A program made the translations under genes and the position numbers. The notes below the pieces were generated by a model, which was given only the letters and a program-made list of their open reading frames with translations, was not told where the DNA came from and searched no databases. A DNA stretch of 64,000 nucleotides from Deinococcus hopiensis KR-140. Its GTDB lineage: Bacteria; Deinococcota; Deinococci; Deinococcales; Deinococcaceae. The stretch covers positions 1,042,001-1,106,000 of the forward strand of contig NZ_FWWU01000009.1 in assembly GCF_900176165.1 (NCBI RefSeq), given 5' to 3'. Numbering within the stretch: position 1 is the stretch's first letter; each line of letters starts with the position of its first letter. Shown here in pieces: positions 24,958 through 35,682 of this stretch.

Positions 24958-25339
24958 TTGACGCTGACCTTGCCCCAGGATTTGCCGTTGACAATGATCT
25001 CAAAGGGGTGGTGCGGGCGGGGGCGCCGGGATCGGTGTAGGTGGGGGTCTTTCGTATGGAGGCGGCGGGGCAGGCGAGACCGGCGCGCCGGAAAACCTTC
25101 TGCGTCGCGCTGGGCCGAAGTTGACGCGCTGTCCGCCCAGGCACACCCAGGTGCTGATCCTTCGCCATGCAGTTCCCGACGACTCGCAAGGCGGTGGCCA
25201 CCTCTTCGGTAGACGTGACGCTGGCCGGGAAGGAGACGTCCACCAGGTACATCGGCCTGGTCTTTTCGGACGGCTCCGCGGGTTGAGAACAAGCCGCCAG
25301 AGGCAGAACGAGGGTGAGTGCCGTCAGAAATCTGCTCAT
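24938..25339 (-). CDS. short lipoprotein, possibly frame-disrupted
   Basis: 133 codons. MSRFLTALTLVLPLAACSQ is a lipoprotein signal with a clear lipobox. The next 45 residues look protein-like (MYLVDVSFPASVTSTEEVATAL). After about residue 62 the composition changes; in another frame the same DNA reads WVCLGGQRVNF, and near the end FEIIVNGKSWGKVSVK, which are more protein-like than the annotated frame. One or two frameshifts may therefore have damaged a larger lipoprotein. No family is recognised. Confidence 0.5.
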   Translation of the reverse strand: MSRFLTALTLVLPLAACSQPAEPSEKTRPMYLVDVSFPASVTSTEEVATALRVVGNCMAKDQHLGVPGRTARQLRPSATQKVFRRAGLACPAASIRKTPTYTDPGAPARTTPLRSLSTANPGARSASNGRHAS

Positions 25340-25380
25340 ACGCTTATCCTTTCACCCCCTTGACTTTTGCCGCAGCTGCC

Positions 25381-26302
25381 TCACCCCTTCACTGCCCCCT
25401 CGATGCCCTTCATGAAGTAGCGCTGCCCGAAGGCGAAGATCACCAGAATGGGCAGCACGGTGATCACGGCCCCCGCCATCACCGCCCGCGAGTTGGTGGA
25501 GAAATTGCCCGACAGCTCCAGCAGCCCCGCCGAGAGCGGCATCAGTTCCTTGTCGCGCAGCACAATTCGCGCCCACAAAAATGAGTTCCAGTACGCCACG
25601 AACTCCAGAATCGCAAAGGCCACGATGGTGGGCAGCGCCAGCGGCAGCATGATGCGGCGCCAGATGGTCAGCTCTTTTGCGCCGTCGATGCGCGCGGCCT
25701 CGATCAGTTCGGTGGGCACGCCCAGATACGCCTGGCGCAGCAGGAACAGCCCGACGATGCTGGCGATGCCCGGCATCACCACGGCGGCATACTGCGCCAG
25801 CACGTTGAGAATGGGGTTTTCCTGCCGCAAAAACCCCAGCTTGACGGTGGTGATGTAGTTGACGATCAAGCCCGCCTCGTTGGGCAGCACCATCAACATC
25901 AAGATGGCGTAGAAGATCAGGTCCCGGCCCGGAAAGCGCATCTTGGCGAGCGGATAGGCGGCCAGCGCCGCCAGCGTAACGGTTAGGGTCACGCCCAGCG
26001 TGCAGATGACGACGCTGTTCAGGATCAACCGCCAGAAGGGCACCGTGGTGCCGGAAAAGACCTCGCGGTAATTTTTCAGGCTGACGCCGCTGGGCAGCAG
26101 TTTGGCGCTGTAGATGTTGCCGGTGGGCTCCACGCTCGTGATCAGCGTCCAGTAGAAGGGATAGAGCATGATCAATGCGATCACGATCAGGACCGCGTAG
26201 GCGAAGAAATTGGCGACGCGGTCCCGCTGCCGCCGCTGCGCGCGGAGTCGGGCCGACGCGAGGGCCGTTTCCTCACGGCTGACGGCAGGAGAGGCCGACG
26301 TT

Positions 26303-26310
<8 letters not shown>
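25381..26310 (-). CDS. carbohydrate ABC transporter permease (MalG/UgpE type)
   Basis: 309-residue inner-membrane permease with six predicted helices. The cytoplasmic EAA loop EAARIDGAKELTIWRRIMLP contacts the ATPase. The MalG-type end FAFGQRYFMKGIEGAVKG is present. It overlaps the MalF-type permease gene by 8 bases, so the two would form the heterodimeric channel of a sugar importer. No ATPase gene is in this operon; a shared MsmX-like ATPase encoded elsewhere is likely. Confidence 0.92.
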
Positions 26311-27235
<925 letters not shown>

Positions 27236-27345
27236 GCCCGGCAGTCTACGCAGCCGGGCGGACCAGGGGGATGAACGTTGGGGGACAGGCGCCCAATGTC
27301 AAACGGTCTGAGGCTCTGGCCGCTTTGCGGTTCCTGAATCTTTTC

Positions 27346-27458
27346 CCCTCTCCGCGCATGGGAGAGGGCCTTGCGAAAGCTTGCGGTGACCGGCCCAGAC
27401 CGGAGGGAGGGGGCATCCCCCAGCAAGGAAACCGGCCTCCCGTGTGGAGACCGGTTTC
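27346..27458. repeat. two strong hairpins upstream of the sugar-permease operon
   Basis: CCCTCTCC (27346-27353) pairs with GGAGAGGG (27361-27368). A second 13-bp stem with one mismatch pairs 27428-27440 with 27446-27458 around a 5-base loop, using GAAACCGG and CCGGTTTC. They lie in the 372-base gap between the permease operon and the small stress protein, and could be terminators for the latter or inserted repeats. Confidence 0.45.
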
Positions 27459-27486
27459 ACGCACCTGCGCTGCTGCACCGCCCTTC

Positions 27487-27606
27487 GCGCATCTGTCAAA
27501 AAGAGGAGCTCTTTTTGGCCGAGGCCGGCGAGCAGACTGGAATGCGCATGGGAAAAAATGGAACCGTGAGGGGTGCCCTTCTGCGCGGCGCAATTCGGAA
27601 AAATGC
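27487..27606 (+). repeat. dispersed structured repeat, family 1, copy D
   Basis: Starts GCGCATCTGTCAAAAAG, forms the stem with CTCTTTTTGGCC, and has the GTGAGGGGTGCCCTTC block followed by GCGCGGCGCAATTCGG. The right end is diverged to AAAATGCTC and reaches within two bases of the stop codon of the stress-protein gene at 27608. Confidence 0.8.
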
Positions 27607-27607
27607 T

Positions 27608-27853
27608 CTAGTGACCGTCGCCGTCGCTGGCTTCCTGCTTGCCCTCGGCGTAGTTGGCGTCGGCCTGAAGGTTGTGGACTTCCGCCTTGGCGCGGTCTTC
27701 CATCGCCTCAGCCTTGTGCTCCACGTGGGTGCGGCCCGTCGTGAGATCGCTGACGGCCTCGTGTCCGGCGGCTCCCAGGCGGTCCGCGCCCTCCTTCAGC
27801 TTGGCCCCGGCGGCGTCCACCATATTGCCCAGCGTGCTCTTGTCTTCACCCAT
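27608..27853 (-). CDS. small hydrophilic CsbD/LEA-like stress protein
   Basis: 81 residues, almost free of hydrophobic blocks, rich in Ala, Glu, Lys and Asp: KSTLGNMVDAAGAKLKEGAD, then LTTGRTHVEHKAEAMEDRAK. This resembles CsbD-like general stress proteins and LEA-type desiccation proteins. GGAGG precedes the ATG at a workable distance. A protective role in drying or oxidative stress is inferred from composition alone. Confidence 0.6.
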   Translation of the reverse strand: MGEDKSTLGNMVDAAGAKLKEGADRLGAAGHEAVSDLTTGRTHVEHKAEAMEDRAKAEVHNLQADANYAEGKQEASDGDGH

Positions 27854-28053
27854 TTGTGCGGACCTCCTGCAATCTGAATTCCCAGAAGTGGGTGAGGAAA
27901 TCATCTCCCCATCCTCCTCGAAACAGGTGAAGGCGGGCTTGATGTGTTCTACGAATTTTTGGCCTCTAGGGCAATTTGAACTGCGTCCATACCGTTCGGG
28001 TAACAGACACACTATTTCGCCCTGCTTGGCGGTGGGGGTAAAGTTGGACCGTC

Positions 28054-29310
<1,257 letters not shown>

Positions 29311-29318
29311 GCCGCAGA

Positions 29319-29372
29319 GGCAGAGCGCCGAGCGCGGAGGTTTGGCCCTCTGCGCCCGGCGCTCCGCCTTGT
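29319..29372 (+). terminator. possible terminator hairpin after icd
   Basis: GGCAGAGCGCC just after the icd stop pairs with GGCGCTCCGCC about 30 bases later, an 11-bp stem with one mismatch. A long loop and weak T content make the call tentative. It separates icd from thrC, which has its own promoter. Confidence 0.35.
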
Positions 29373-29435
29373 GTCCCAAAGTTGTCTTGCCCCGCGCCCC
29401 CTGCCTCAAAAGCCCGCCGTGTAGTCTGACCTGCG

Positions 29436-30875
29436 ATGAGGTACATCAGCACACGTGGGGGGACTGCGCCCGCCGGATTTATCGACGCGGTTCTGATGGG
29501 CCTGGCCGACGACGGGGGCCTGCTCGTACCCGACGCTATGCCCCAGCTCTCGCCGGAGACGCTGGAGGCGTGGCGCACACTCTCGTATACAGACCTTGCG
29601 GTGGAGGTCTTGAGCCTCTTTACCGGGGATGACCTCACGCGGGAGGAGTTGCAGGGCCTCGTTCGGGGTTCCTACGCCACCTTCCGCCACCCGGAAGTCA
29701 CGCCCGTGCAAAAGATCGGGGACAACCTGCACGTCCTCGAACTGTTCCACGGTCCGACGTTCGCGTTCAAGGACGTGGCGCTGCAGTTCCTGGGCAACCT
29801 CTACGCGCACATCGCCGCGAAGACGGGTTCGATCATCCATATCCTGGGGGCCACCTCCGGCGATACGGGCGCCTCCGCCATCGAGGGCGTACGGGGCAAG
29901 GAGGGCATCCACATCTGCATCCTGTACCCGCACGGCAAGGTGAGCCGGGTGCAGGAACTCCAGATGACCACCATCCAGGGCGAGAACGTGTTGAATCTGG
30001 CGATTCGGGGTACCTTCGACGACGCTCAGCGCATCATCAAGGAGATCTTTGCGGACGCCGCGTTCAAGCGCGAGTACCACCTGCGCGCCATCAATTCCAT
30101 CAACATCGCGCGCATCCTCGCGCAGGTGGTGTATTACTTCTACGCCTACTTCCGGGTGTCGGGAGAAGCGGATGGGCGGCGGGTGAATTTCAGCGTCCCC
30201 ACCGGCAACTTCGGGGACATCTTTGCAGGCTACCTCGCCAAACAGATGGGGCTGCCCATTCACCGCCTGATTCTGGCGACGAACGAGAACGACATCCTGA
30301 CGCGCTTTGTCAATACCGGGCTGTACCGGCCTGCCGCCTTCCGCAGCACCCACAGCCCCTCTATGGACATTCAGGTGGCGAGCAACTTTGAGCGTTACCT
30401 GTATTACCTCCACGGCGAAAAGCCGGAGATGGTGCGTGAACTGATGGCTGGATTTGGCGCGCAGGGCGAGGTGCGTGCGTCCGGCGAAGTGCTGGCCCAG
30501 GTTCAGGCCGACTTCTCCGCCTACAGCATCGAGAACGAGGCGTGCCTGAACACCATTCACGGGCACTACCACGGCAGGGCCTACCTGCTCGACCCCCATA
30601 CGGCCTGCGGTGTGGCGGCGGCAGAACTCGGCGCGGTAGAGGGCGAAGTGACCGTCGCGCTCGCCACCGCACACCCAGCCAAGTTCGACGAATCCATTCG
30701 CCTGCGCGAGATCACGCAGACGTTCCCGGAATCCATTCAGGCCCTGTTCGAGTTGCCCCAGCGGCAGACGGTCGTGGAGGCCACAGCGGAGGCGGTGCGG
30801 CAGAAGCTGGTGCCTTTTTTCGGTGGGGAAGCCGGGGGTACGGAAGCGCAGGGGAAGGCAATCACCTCAGCGTAG
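29436..30875 (+). CDS. thrC: threonine synthase
   Basis: 479-residue PLP enzyme of fold type II converting O-phosphohomoserine to threonine. The N-terminal block MRYISTRGG and the PLP-lysine motif FHGPTFAFKDVALQF near residue 115 are diagnostic, along with LGATSGDTGASAIEGV for phosphate binding and VPTGNFGDIFAGY. This is the longer class of threonine synthase found in many bacteria and yeast. TAGTCT (29422-29427) lies 8 bases before the ATG, and no ribosome binding site is visible, so the mRNA is likely leaderless. Confidence 0.96.
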   Translation: MRYISTRGGTAPAGFIDAVLMGLADDGGLLVPDAMPQLSPETLEAWRTLSYTDLAVEVLSLFTGDDLTREELQGLVRGSYATFRHPEVTPVQKIGDNLHVLELFHGPTFAFKDVALQFLGNLYAHIAAKTGSIIHILGATSGDTGASAIEGVRGKEGIHICILYPHGKVSRVQELQMTTIQGENVLNLAIRGTFDDAQRIIKEIFADAAFKREYHLRAINSINIARILAQVVYYFYAYFRVSGEADGRRVNFSVPTGNFGDIFAGYLAKQMGLPIHRLILATNENDILTRFVNTGLYRPAAFRSTHSPSMDIQVASNFERYLYYLHGEKPEMVRELMAGFGAQGEVRASGEVLAQVQADFSAYSIENEACLNTIHGHYHGRAYLLDPHTACGVAAAELGAVEGEVTVALATAHPAKFDESIRLREITQTFPESIQALFELPQRQTVVEATAEAVRQKLVPFFGGEAGGTEAQGKAITSA

Positions 30876-31000
30876 ACGCAAGGGGGAACGTTCTGCTGCC
30901 CCTCTTCCCTGGAGGGAGGGCGCGCGTGACCAGCGGCGCCACGCCACAAAGCCAAATGACAGGAGTTGCGCCGGCCTGAGAAGGAGCCTGCCGCTGCCCT

Positions 31001-31279
31001 TTACCCGAACAGCGGCCCCAGGTCCGTCATCACTCCCGTCGGCACCGCTTCCCGGAACTCGTATCCGCCGAAGACTTCCAGAAAGGTCGGACGCGAAAGC
31101 CGCCGCGTCTGCCCGCTCGGTCCGGTGGCCTGTACGTTCTCGCCACGCACCGTGAGGCGGTAGATGCCCACTTCGTACAGCCGCGTCTTCTTGCCCCGGC
31201 CCTGGCAGGTGCAGGCGGTGACGGCGAACTCTCGCCCACCCCGGGCAGTCAGGTAAGCGAGGAGGTCGTCGGGGGTCAC
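31001..31279 (-). CDS. small conserved-looking hypothetical protein
   Basis: 92 residues, GTG start. Beta-rich sequence with CTCQGRGKKTRLYEVGIYRL and GPSGQTRRLSRPTFLEVFGG. The single CxC is not flanked by other cysteines, so no zinc site is evident. TATTCT (31288-31293) lies 8 bases upstream of the start, matching the leaderless pattern of neighbouring genes. No family is recognised. Confidence 0.6.
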   Translation of the reverse strand: MTPDDLLAYLTARGGREFAVTACTCQGRGKKTRLYEVGIYRLTVRGENVQATGPSGQTRRLSRPTFLEVFGGYEFREAVPTGVMTDLGPLFG

Positions 31280-31391
31280 GGGGACGGAGAATAGGGGGTA
31301 CGGACGCGCCCGTCAAACCGTCTGACGCCCAGGACGTTCTTTGCGGTCAGGCGGTTCGGCGGCGGGACGGCTGGATCGCGGCGCAACGCCC

Positions 31392-32195
31392 TCAGCGCAC
31401 CACCGTTCCCGCCCCTCCCAACGCCGCGCTGATGGGTGCTCCGGCGCGGGCATCTCCGAAAATCACGCGCCGCACGCCCCCTGCCACCGCTTCCGCCGCG
31501 CCCAGCACCTTCTTTTTCATGCGGTCCTGGGCAAATTCCAGGTAGCTTTCCACGTCGTCCGCCGGAATCTCGGGAATCAGGCTGCTCTCGTCGGGGTAGG
31601 CGCGCAGCAGGCCAGGCACGTTGGAGAGGAGCAGAAGGGCGTCGGCCCTCAGGGCCACCGCGAGGGCCGCCGCCGCCCGGTCACCGTCCACGTTGATCGC
31701 CACACCCTCATAACTGGCGGCGGGTGGAGTCAGCACCGGGAGGTAACCTGCCCCCAGCAGCAGCCGCACCAGGTCCACGTTCACCCGCTCCACCGTGCCA
31801 GTGTGGTCTCCGCGCAGCACCTTCACCTTGCCGTTCTCCACGGCGCGCACGCTGTCCTTGTGGCGGCCCTCGAAGATGCGGCCGTCCAGGCCTGACAGGC
31901 CCACGGCGTTTACGCCCAGGCGTTGCAGGCGCTCCACCAGGCCCTTGTTCATCTTGCCGCAGTACACCATCTCGAAGATTTCCAGCGTCTGGCGGTCTGT
32001 GAAGCGCGAGGTGTATCCGCTGGGACTCGTCACGAATTTCGGTGGATGCCCCAGGGCCTCGGCCACGCGGTTCGTCTCGCCGCTGCCGCCGTGGACCAGA
32101 ATGACAGGCTGCCCCGCCTTCCAGAGGGCCGCCAGATCCGCACATACCGCGTCATAGTCAATTCCAGCACTCCCGCCAACCTTCACCACAATCAT
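31392..32195 (-). CDS. lysZ: [LysW]-aminoadipate kinase
   Basis: 267-residue amino acid kinase related to ArgB. MIVVKVGGSAGIDYDAV binds ATP, LVHGGSGETNRVAEALGHPP binds substrate, and INVDGDRAAAALAVALRADA and the C-terminal GAPISAALGGAGTVV fit the LysZ group of Thermus and Deinococcus. It phosphorylates the carrier-bound alpha-aminoadipate in lysine synthesis. TACCTT (32202-32207) is 6 bases before the ATG, so it is probably leaderless. The other lysine gene in this window, homoisocitrate dehydrogenase, is about 11 kb away. ArgB activity cannot be excluded from sequence alone. Confidence 0.85.
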   Translation of the reverse strand: MIVVKVGGSAGIDYDAVCADLAALWKAGQPVILVHGGSGETNRVAEALGHPPKFVTSPSGYTSRFTDRQTLEIFEMVYCGKMNKGLVERLQRLGVNAVGLSGLDGRIFEGRHKDSVRAVENGKVKVLRGDHTGTVERVNVDLVRLLLGAGYLPVLTPPAASYEGVAINVDGDRAAAALAVALRADALLLLSNVPGLLRAYPDESSLIPEIPADDVESYLEFAQDRMKKKVLGAAEAVAGGVRRVIFGDARAGAPISAALGGAGTVVR

Positions 32196-32238
32196 GGAGA
32201 GAAGGTAGCACATGGAAAGCCAAAGGAGCACTTTTTTT

Positions 32239-33435
32239 TCAATTGCCAGGAGCCAAGCCTGACCTGCTTGTCTTGATGCCGATGAGGAGCAGCGCTCCGG
32301 CGAGGCCGGCAGCGAAAATGGCCCCAATGCGGAAGGCCGGGCTGACGTCCGTGCCCTGAACGAAAGGCTGGGCCAGCAGCGGAGACAGAAACTGGCCCAG
32401 GAAGATGCTGGCCGAGAGCCCGCTGAGCACGCGTCCGCGGGCGTGCGCCGGAGCGAGGGCGGCCAGGAAGGTGTTCAGATTGGGCGTGACCATCCCCGCA
32501 CCCGCCCCACCGATCATGAGCCCTGGCGCCACCCACCCGGCTCCAGGCGCCAGACTCACGATGGCCCAGCCTGTGCCCAGGGCAAGCAGGCTGAAGCCTG
32601 CCGTTACCGCGGGGCGCTTTGTTCCCCCTCGCCGCGCGAACCACAGCGCCGCAAGTGCGCCCGACAGGGTACTGATACCCATCACAAAGCCGACGCTTGC
32701 GGGAGGCACGCCCAGGCCCTCCAGGCGGTAGGGCAACTGGGTGGGCATCAGGTAGAAGACCACCATGTACGCCAGGGCCACCGCGTAGGCGGGTCCGACG
32801 AGTCGCCACGGAATGCCCGCCGCTTCCGCCACTCCCCCCGGAGCGGTCACTTCGCCCCGGGGGAGCCGCAGGGCCAGGGGCACGATGAGGAGGGCCGAGA
32901 GATACACCGCGAAGGGCGCGCGCCATCCCACGCCCGCCAGCAGGCCACCCAGCGGCAGAAACAGCACGCCGCCCAGGCTGGTAAATGCGCTCTGAAAGCC
33001 CAGAAAGCGCGCCCGCGCCTCACCCACGAACAGGTCTGCCGCCAGGGCCGAACCTGCTGTCATCGTCGCGCCTACCGCCAGGCCCAGCAGGACGCGCCCG
33101 AGCATCAGGGCCGGGAGATCGGGAGCATACAGGCCGCTCGAACCGGCGAGCGCGTACAAAACCAGCGCAGCCACCAGAACACGTTTGCGTCCGATGCGGT
33201 CGGTGAGCCAGCCGCTCAGCGGCGCGCTGAGCGCGATGGCGAGGCCCACCACGGTCACGGTCAGGCGCACGAGCACAGCGGCGTTGGGAAGCGCTGCGAA
33301 ATGCTGCTGCATGGCCGGCAGCGACGGCGCGATGGTGGCTCCACTCATGATGGTGAGGGCCGCCGTCAGGAGCAGGGTCACGCGGGTCAGGAGGGGGACC
33401 GCAGTGGGGGAAGGAGGGGAGGAGGAGGCCATCAT
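32239..33435 (-). CDS. major facilitator superfamily transporter
   Basis: About 398 residues with twelve predicted helices. GWLTDRIGRKRVLVAALVLY is the MFS signature loop between helices 2 and 3, and LMLGRVLLGLAVGATMTAGS fits helices of the drug:H+ antiporter-1 group. It probably exports small molecules. The start MMASSS at 33435 lies just before a short proline-rich lead to the first helix; a longer frame exists but is unlikely. No regulator lies beside it. Confidence 0.85.
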   Translation of the reverse strand: MMASSSPPSPTAVPLLTRVTLLLTAALTIMSGATIAPSLPAMQQHFAALPNAAVLVRLTVTVVGLAIALSAPLSGWLTDRIGRKRVLVAALVLYALAGSSGLYAPDLPALMLGRVLLGLAVGATMTAGSALAADLFVGEARARFLGFQSAFTSLGGVLFLPLGGLLAGVGWRAPFAVYLSALLIVPLALRLPRGEVTAPGGVAEAAGIPWRLVGPAYAVALAYMVVFYLMPTQLPYRLEGLGVPPASVGFVMGISTLSGALAALWFARRGGTKRPAVTAGFSLLALGTGWAIVSLAPGAGWVAPGLMIGGAGAGMVTPNLNTFLAALAPAHARGRVLSGLSASIFLGQFLSPLLAQPFVQGTDVSPAFRIGAIFAAGLAGALLLIGIKTSRSGLAPGN

Positions 33436-33492
33436 GTTCCGAGCCTGCGCCTTCCGGAGCCAGGCAGTAAAGCCCTGTTTCCGACGCGGGAA

Positions 33493-33527
33493 CAAAGAAA
33501 AAGGGGCGAGGAGTTCGTTCCTCGCCC
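33493..33527 (-). terminator. Rho-independent terminator of the HAMP operon
   Basis: Read on the minus strand, GGGGCGAGGA pairs with TCCTCGCCCC around a short loop (33502-33527) and is followed by TTTTTCTTTG. This is the cleanest intrinsic terminator in the window. It sits 19 bases past the stop codon of the HAMP protein. Confidence 0.9.
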
Positions 33528-33545
33528 CCGTACGGAGAAGTGGGA

Positions 33546-35174
33546 TCAGTTGCGCTTGCGGCGGCGCAGACGGTCCATGGCGGCCGAGAGGCTCAGGCGC
33601 ATGCGCTCCAGGGCCTGCGCCAGGTCACCGATCTCGTCGTTGCGTCCGAGCTGCACGGGCTTGCTCAGGTCGCCCATCGAGATGGCGTCGGCCACCTTAA
33701 CGAGCTGTTCGATGGGCTGCACCACGCGGCGGGCGGCGCGGACCGCGAGGATGGTGGCGAGGGCCAGGGCCAGCAGCGAGACGCCCAGCACCAGCAGCAG
33801 CGTGTTGCGCAGGTTGGCGGCGGCCTGGGTGTTGGGAACGCCCACCGAGATGCGGTAGAGCATGTCTGCGTTTTCCTGGGTGGCGGGAGCCACCGAGCGC
33901 TGTCCGTTGCCCGCGTCGGTCACGCCCAGGCGGCGAACGATGTAGGCGGTGTTTTCCGAGCGCTGGTTGTCGGCCTTGTCGGCCAGCTCACGCAGTTCCT
34001 TGGCCTGGGGCGAGTCGCCGGCGCCCACGGCTTCGAGCTGCGCGAGCTGCTCCTTGTAGGCCTCGGCAGCGCTGCCGCGGTTGACGAAGGTGCCCGTCTC
34101 GGGGTTTTTCTGGAGGAAGGTGGCGACGCGCCCCTGCAGCGTGCCGTCAAGCTGCGGGTTGCGGCTGCGGAAGTACGTGGTGCCGTCCGGCAGCTCCACG
34201 CGCACAAAGCCCACCTGCGAGCGGCTAAGCAGGGTGTCAAGCTGCTGGTTTACCGTCTCCTGGTCGCGCGTGTCCAGGCTGGTTCCCACGGCCACGGCCA
34301 CGGCTTCAGCGTTTTGCAGCACCAGTTGCTGCTGCAAGCGGGGCAGAATCACGGACAGCAGGCCCAGCGTCATCACGGTCGACAGGGCCAGCGGCAGCAG
34401 CGCGCCCACGGTCATCTGCCGCGCCAGGCTGCCACGCCGCTTGGGCAGCACGCGGCTCTCGTCGGGCACGGCGGTCAGGAACGCCTCGGAGTTGGTGACC
34501 GTCTCTTCCTGCGTCTTGGTGTCGGTGATGGTCAGCGCGCCGGTAAAGTCGGCCCAGCTGTCGGCGCTTGACACCTCGGCCGCACTCGGAATGGCGGTCA
34601 CGGCCGCGGCAGTGTCACCCACCAGGCCGCCGGTTCCCCCAAATCCGGAATCAGCACCCAGGCCCCCGCCCATACGGACGCCGCCCGGTTCGGCCCCGAT
34701 CACCAGCGGCGCGGCGAAAGGATCGGCCCAGGCATCCTGGGGCGGCAGCGTCAGCACGCCTGTGTCGGCGGCGCGCGCCGAGGCCGCCACGTCGAGGCCG
34801 GCGGGCGCCGCGTCAAAGCCCCGGAAGTCGCCCATCGGAGCCGAAGCGGGCGAGGCGAGCGCCACGTCGTCCGCGGGATCGGCCACTGACGGGATAACAC
34901 CGCCCACGGGAGGCACGATCTGAAACGGCTCAGAGACGATGTCCGTCTCTTCGCGGACTTCTTCGAGCGCCACCTGCGCGCCCACGTCCTGGTACACGCG
35001 CAGCAGGAGGTCGGCGCGGGCGCGGCCAGTGGGCTTCATCAGGCGGCCCGAGCGGCGGCTGGCGAGGCGCTGCGCCTGCTCGGCCGATAGGCCGAAACGC
35101 TCCACGAGCTGCTGTTCCAACGTGGGACGCACCTCGTCCGGGACGGGTTGACGGATTACGACGGTGTACTTCAT
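33546..35174 (-). CDS. HAMP-domain membrane signalling protein without an output domain
   Basis: 542 residues. A small N-terminal alpha/beta domain (1-75, YTVVIRQPVPDEVR to GAQVALEEV) precedes a low-complexity cytoplasmic linker to about 240. One helix follows near 255-280, then a sensor region of about 150 residues, a second helix (LLLVLGVSLLALALATILAV) and a HAMP domain (VVQPIEQLVKVADAISMGDL). It stops about 20 residues after HAMP with a basic tail, lacking a kinase, cyclase or methyl-accepting module. Topology therefore has a large cytosolic N-terminus. It is the last gene of a three-gene operon and may act by protein contact. Confidence 0.8.
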   Translation of the reverse strand: MKYTVVIRQPVPDEVRPTLEQQLVERFGLSAEQAQRLASRRSGRLMKPTGRARADLLLRVYQDVGAQVALEEVREETDIVSEPFQIVPPVGGVIPSVADPADDVALASPASAPMGDFRGFDAAPAGLDVAASARAADTGVLTLPPQDAWADPFAAPLVIGAEPGGVRMGGGLGADSGFGGTGGLVGDTAAAVTAIPSAAEVSSADSWADFTGALTITDTKTQEETVTNSEAFLTAVPDESRVLPKRRGSLARQMTVGALLPLALSTVMTLGLLSVILPRLQQQLVLQNAEAVAVAVGTSLDTRDQETVNQQLDTLLSRSQVGFVRVELPDGTTYFRSRNPQLDGTLQGRVATFLQKNPETGTFVNRGSAAEAYKEQLAQLEAVGAGDSPQAKELRELADKADNQRSENTAYIVRRLGVTDAGNGQRSVAPATQENADMLYRISVGVPNTQAAANLRNTLLLVLGVSLLALALATILAVRAARRVVQPIEQLVKVADAISMGDLSKPVQLGRNDEIGDLAQALERMRLSLSAAMDRLRRRKRN

Positions 35175-35256
35175 GCGTGGCCTTTCCGGGCGACCGCAGC
35201 GCAGCCGCAGCGGCGCGTGAGGGGAAGAGAGGGAAGGAGAAGCGCGGGAGCAGGGC

Positions 35257-35682
35257 TCATGCCAGGCCCTTGGCGCGCAACTGGCGCACGAACGCCTGAA
35301 CCTGGGGTTCGGTGAGCTGGGCGGCCAGGTTGGACAGCAGCGCTCCCAGGGTGGTGCGGTTGCCCAGGTCGTCCAGGGCGTCGTCCACCATGAATTCGCC
35401 CATCGGGCCCAGCACTGTGGTCAGACACTGCGAGACTGTCTCGGCCTGCGCCTTGGACACGTGCTGGCTGCGCAGGGCGGCGCGGTTGGCCCAGGTGGCC
35501 ACCTGCGACAGCACCGGGGCGACGTCCTGCACCCCGATGCCAGCCATCTGCGCGATCTCTTCCACCGTGCGCCGCCCGTTGACGTGGTGCATTACGCGCC
35601 ACAGGGCGTAAGGCAGCGGAGAGTCATCCTTGAGTCCGGTGGGCCAGGTGGGCCGGGGGCCATTCATTCCGGGAGCCGTCAT
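35257..35682 (-). CDS. small two-domain signalling-associated protein (winged helix plus DUF8082-like)
   Basis: 141 residues. The first half, ALWRVMHHVNGRRTVEEIAQ and on to VLSQVATWANR, looks like a winged-helix domain of the type found in Deinococcus-Thermus PATAN/DUF4388 proteins. The second half, TTVLGPMGEFMVDDALDDLG and LSNLAAQLTEPQVQAFVRQL, matches the short GPxGxxxVxxA domain seen at the ends of bacterial regulatory proteins. GGAGGTT is placed well before the ATG. The gene overlaps the upstream stop (ATGA). It probably links the 286-residue protein and the HAMP protein. Confidence 0.6.
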   Translation of the reverse strand: MTAPGMNGPRPTWPTGLKDDSPLPYALWRVMHHVNGRRTVEEIAQMAGIGVQDVAPVLSQVATWANRAALRSQHVSKAQAETVSQCLTTVLGPMGEFMVDDALDDLGNRTTLGALLSNLAAQLTEPQVQAFVRQLRAKGLA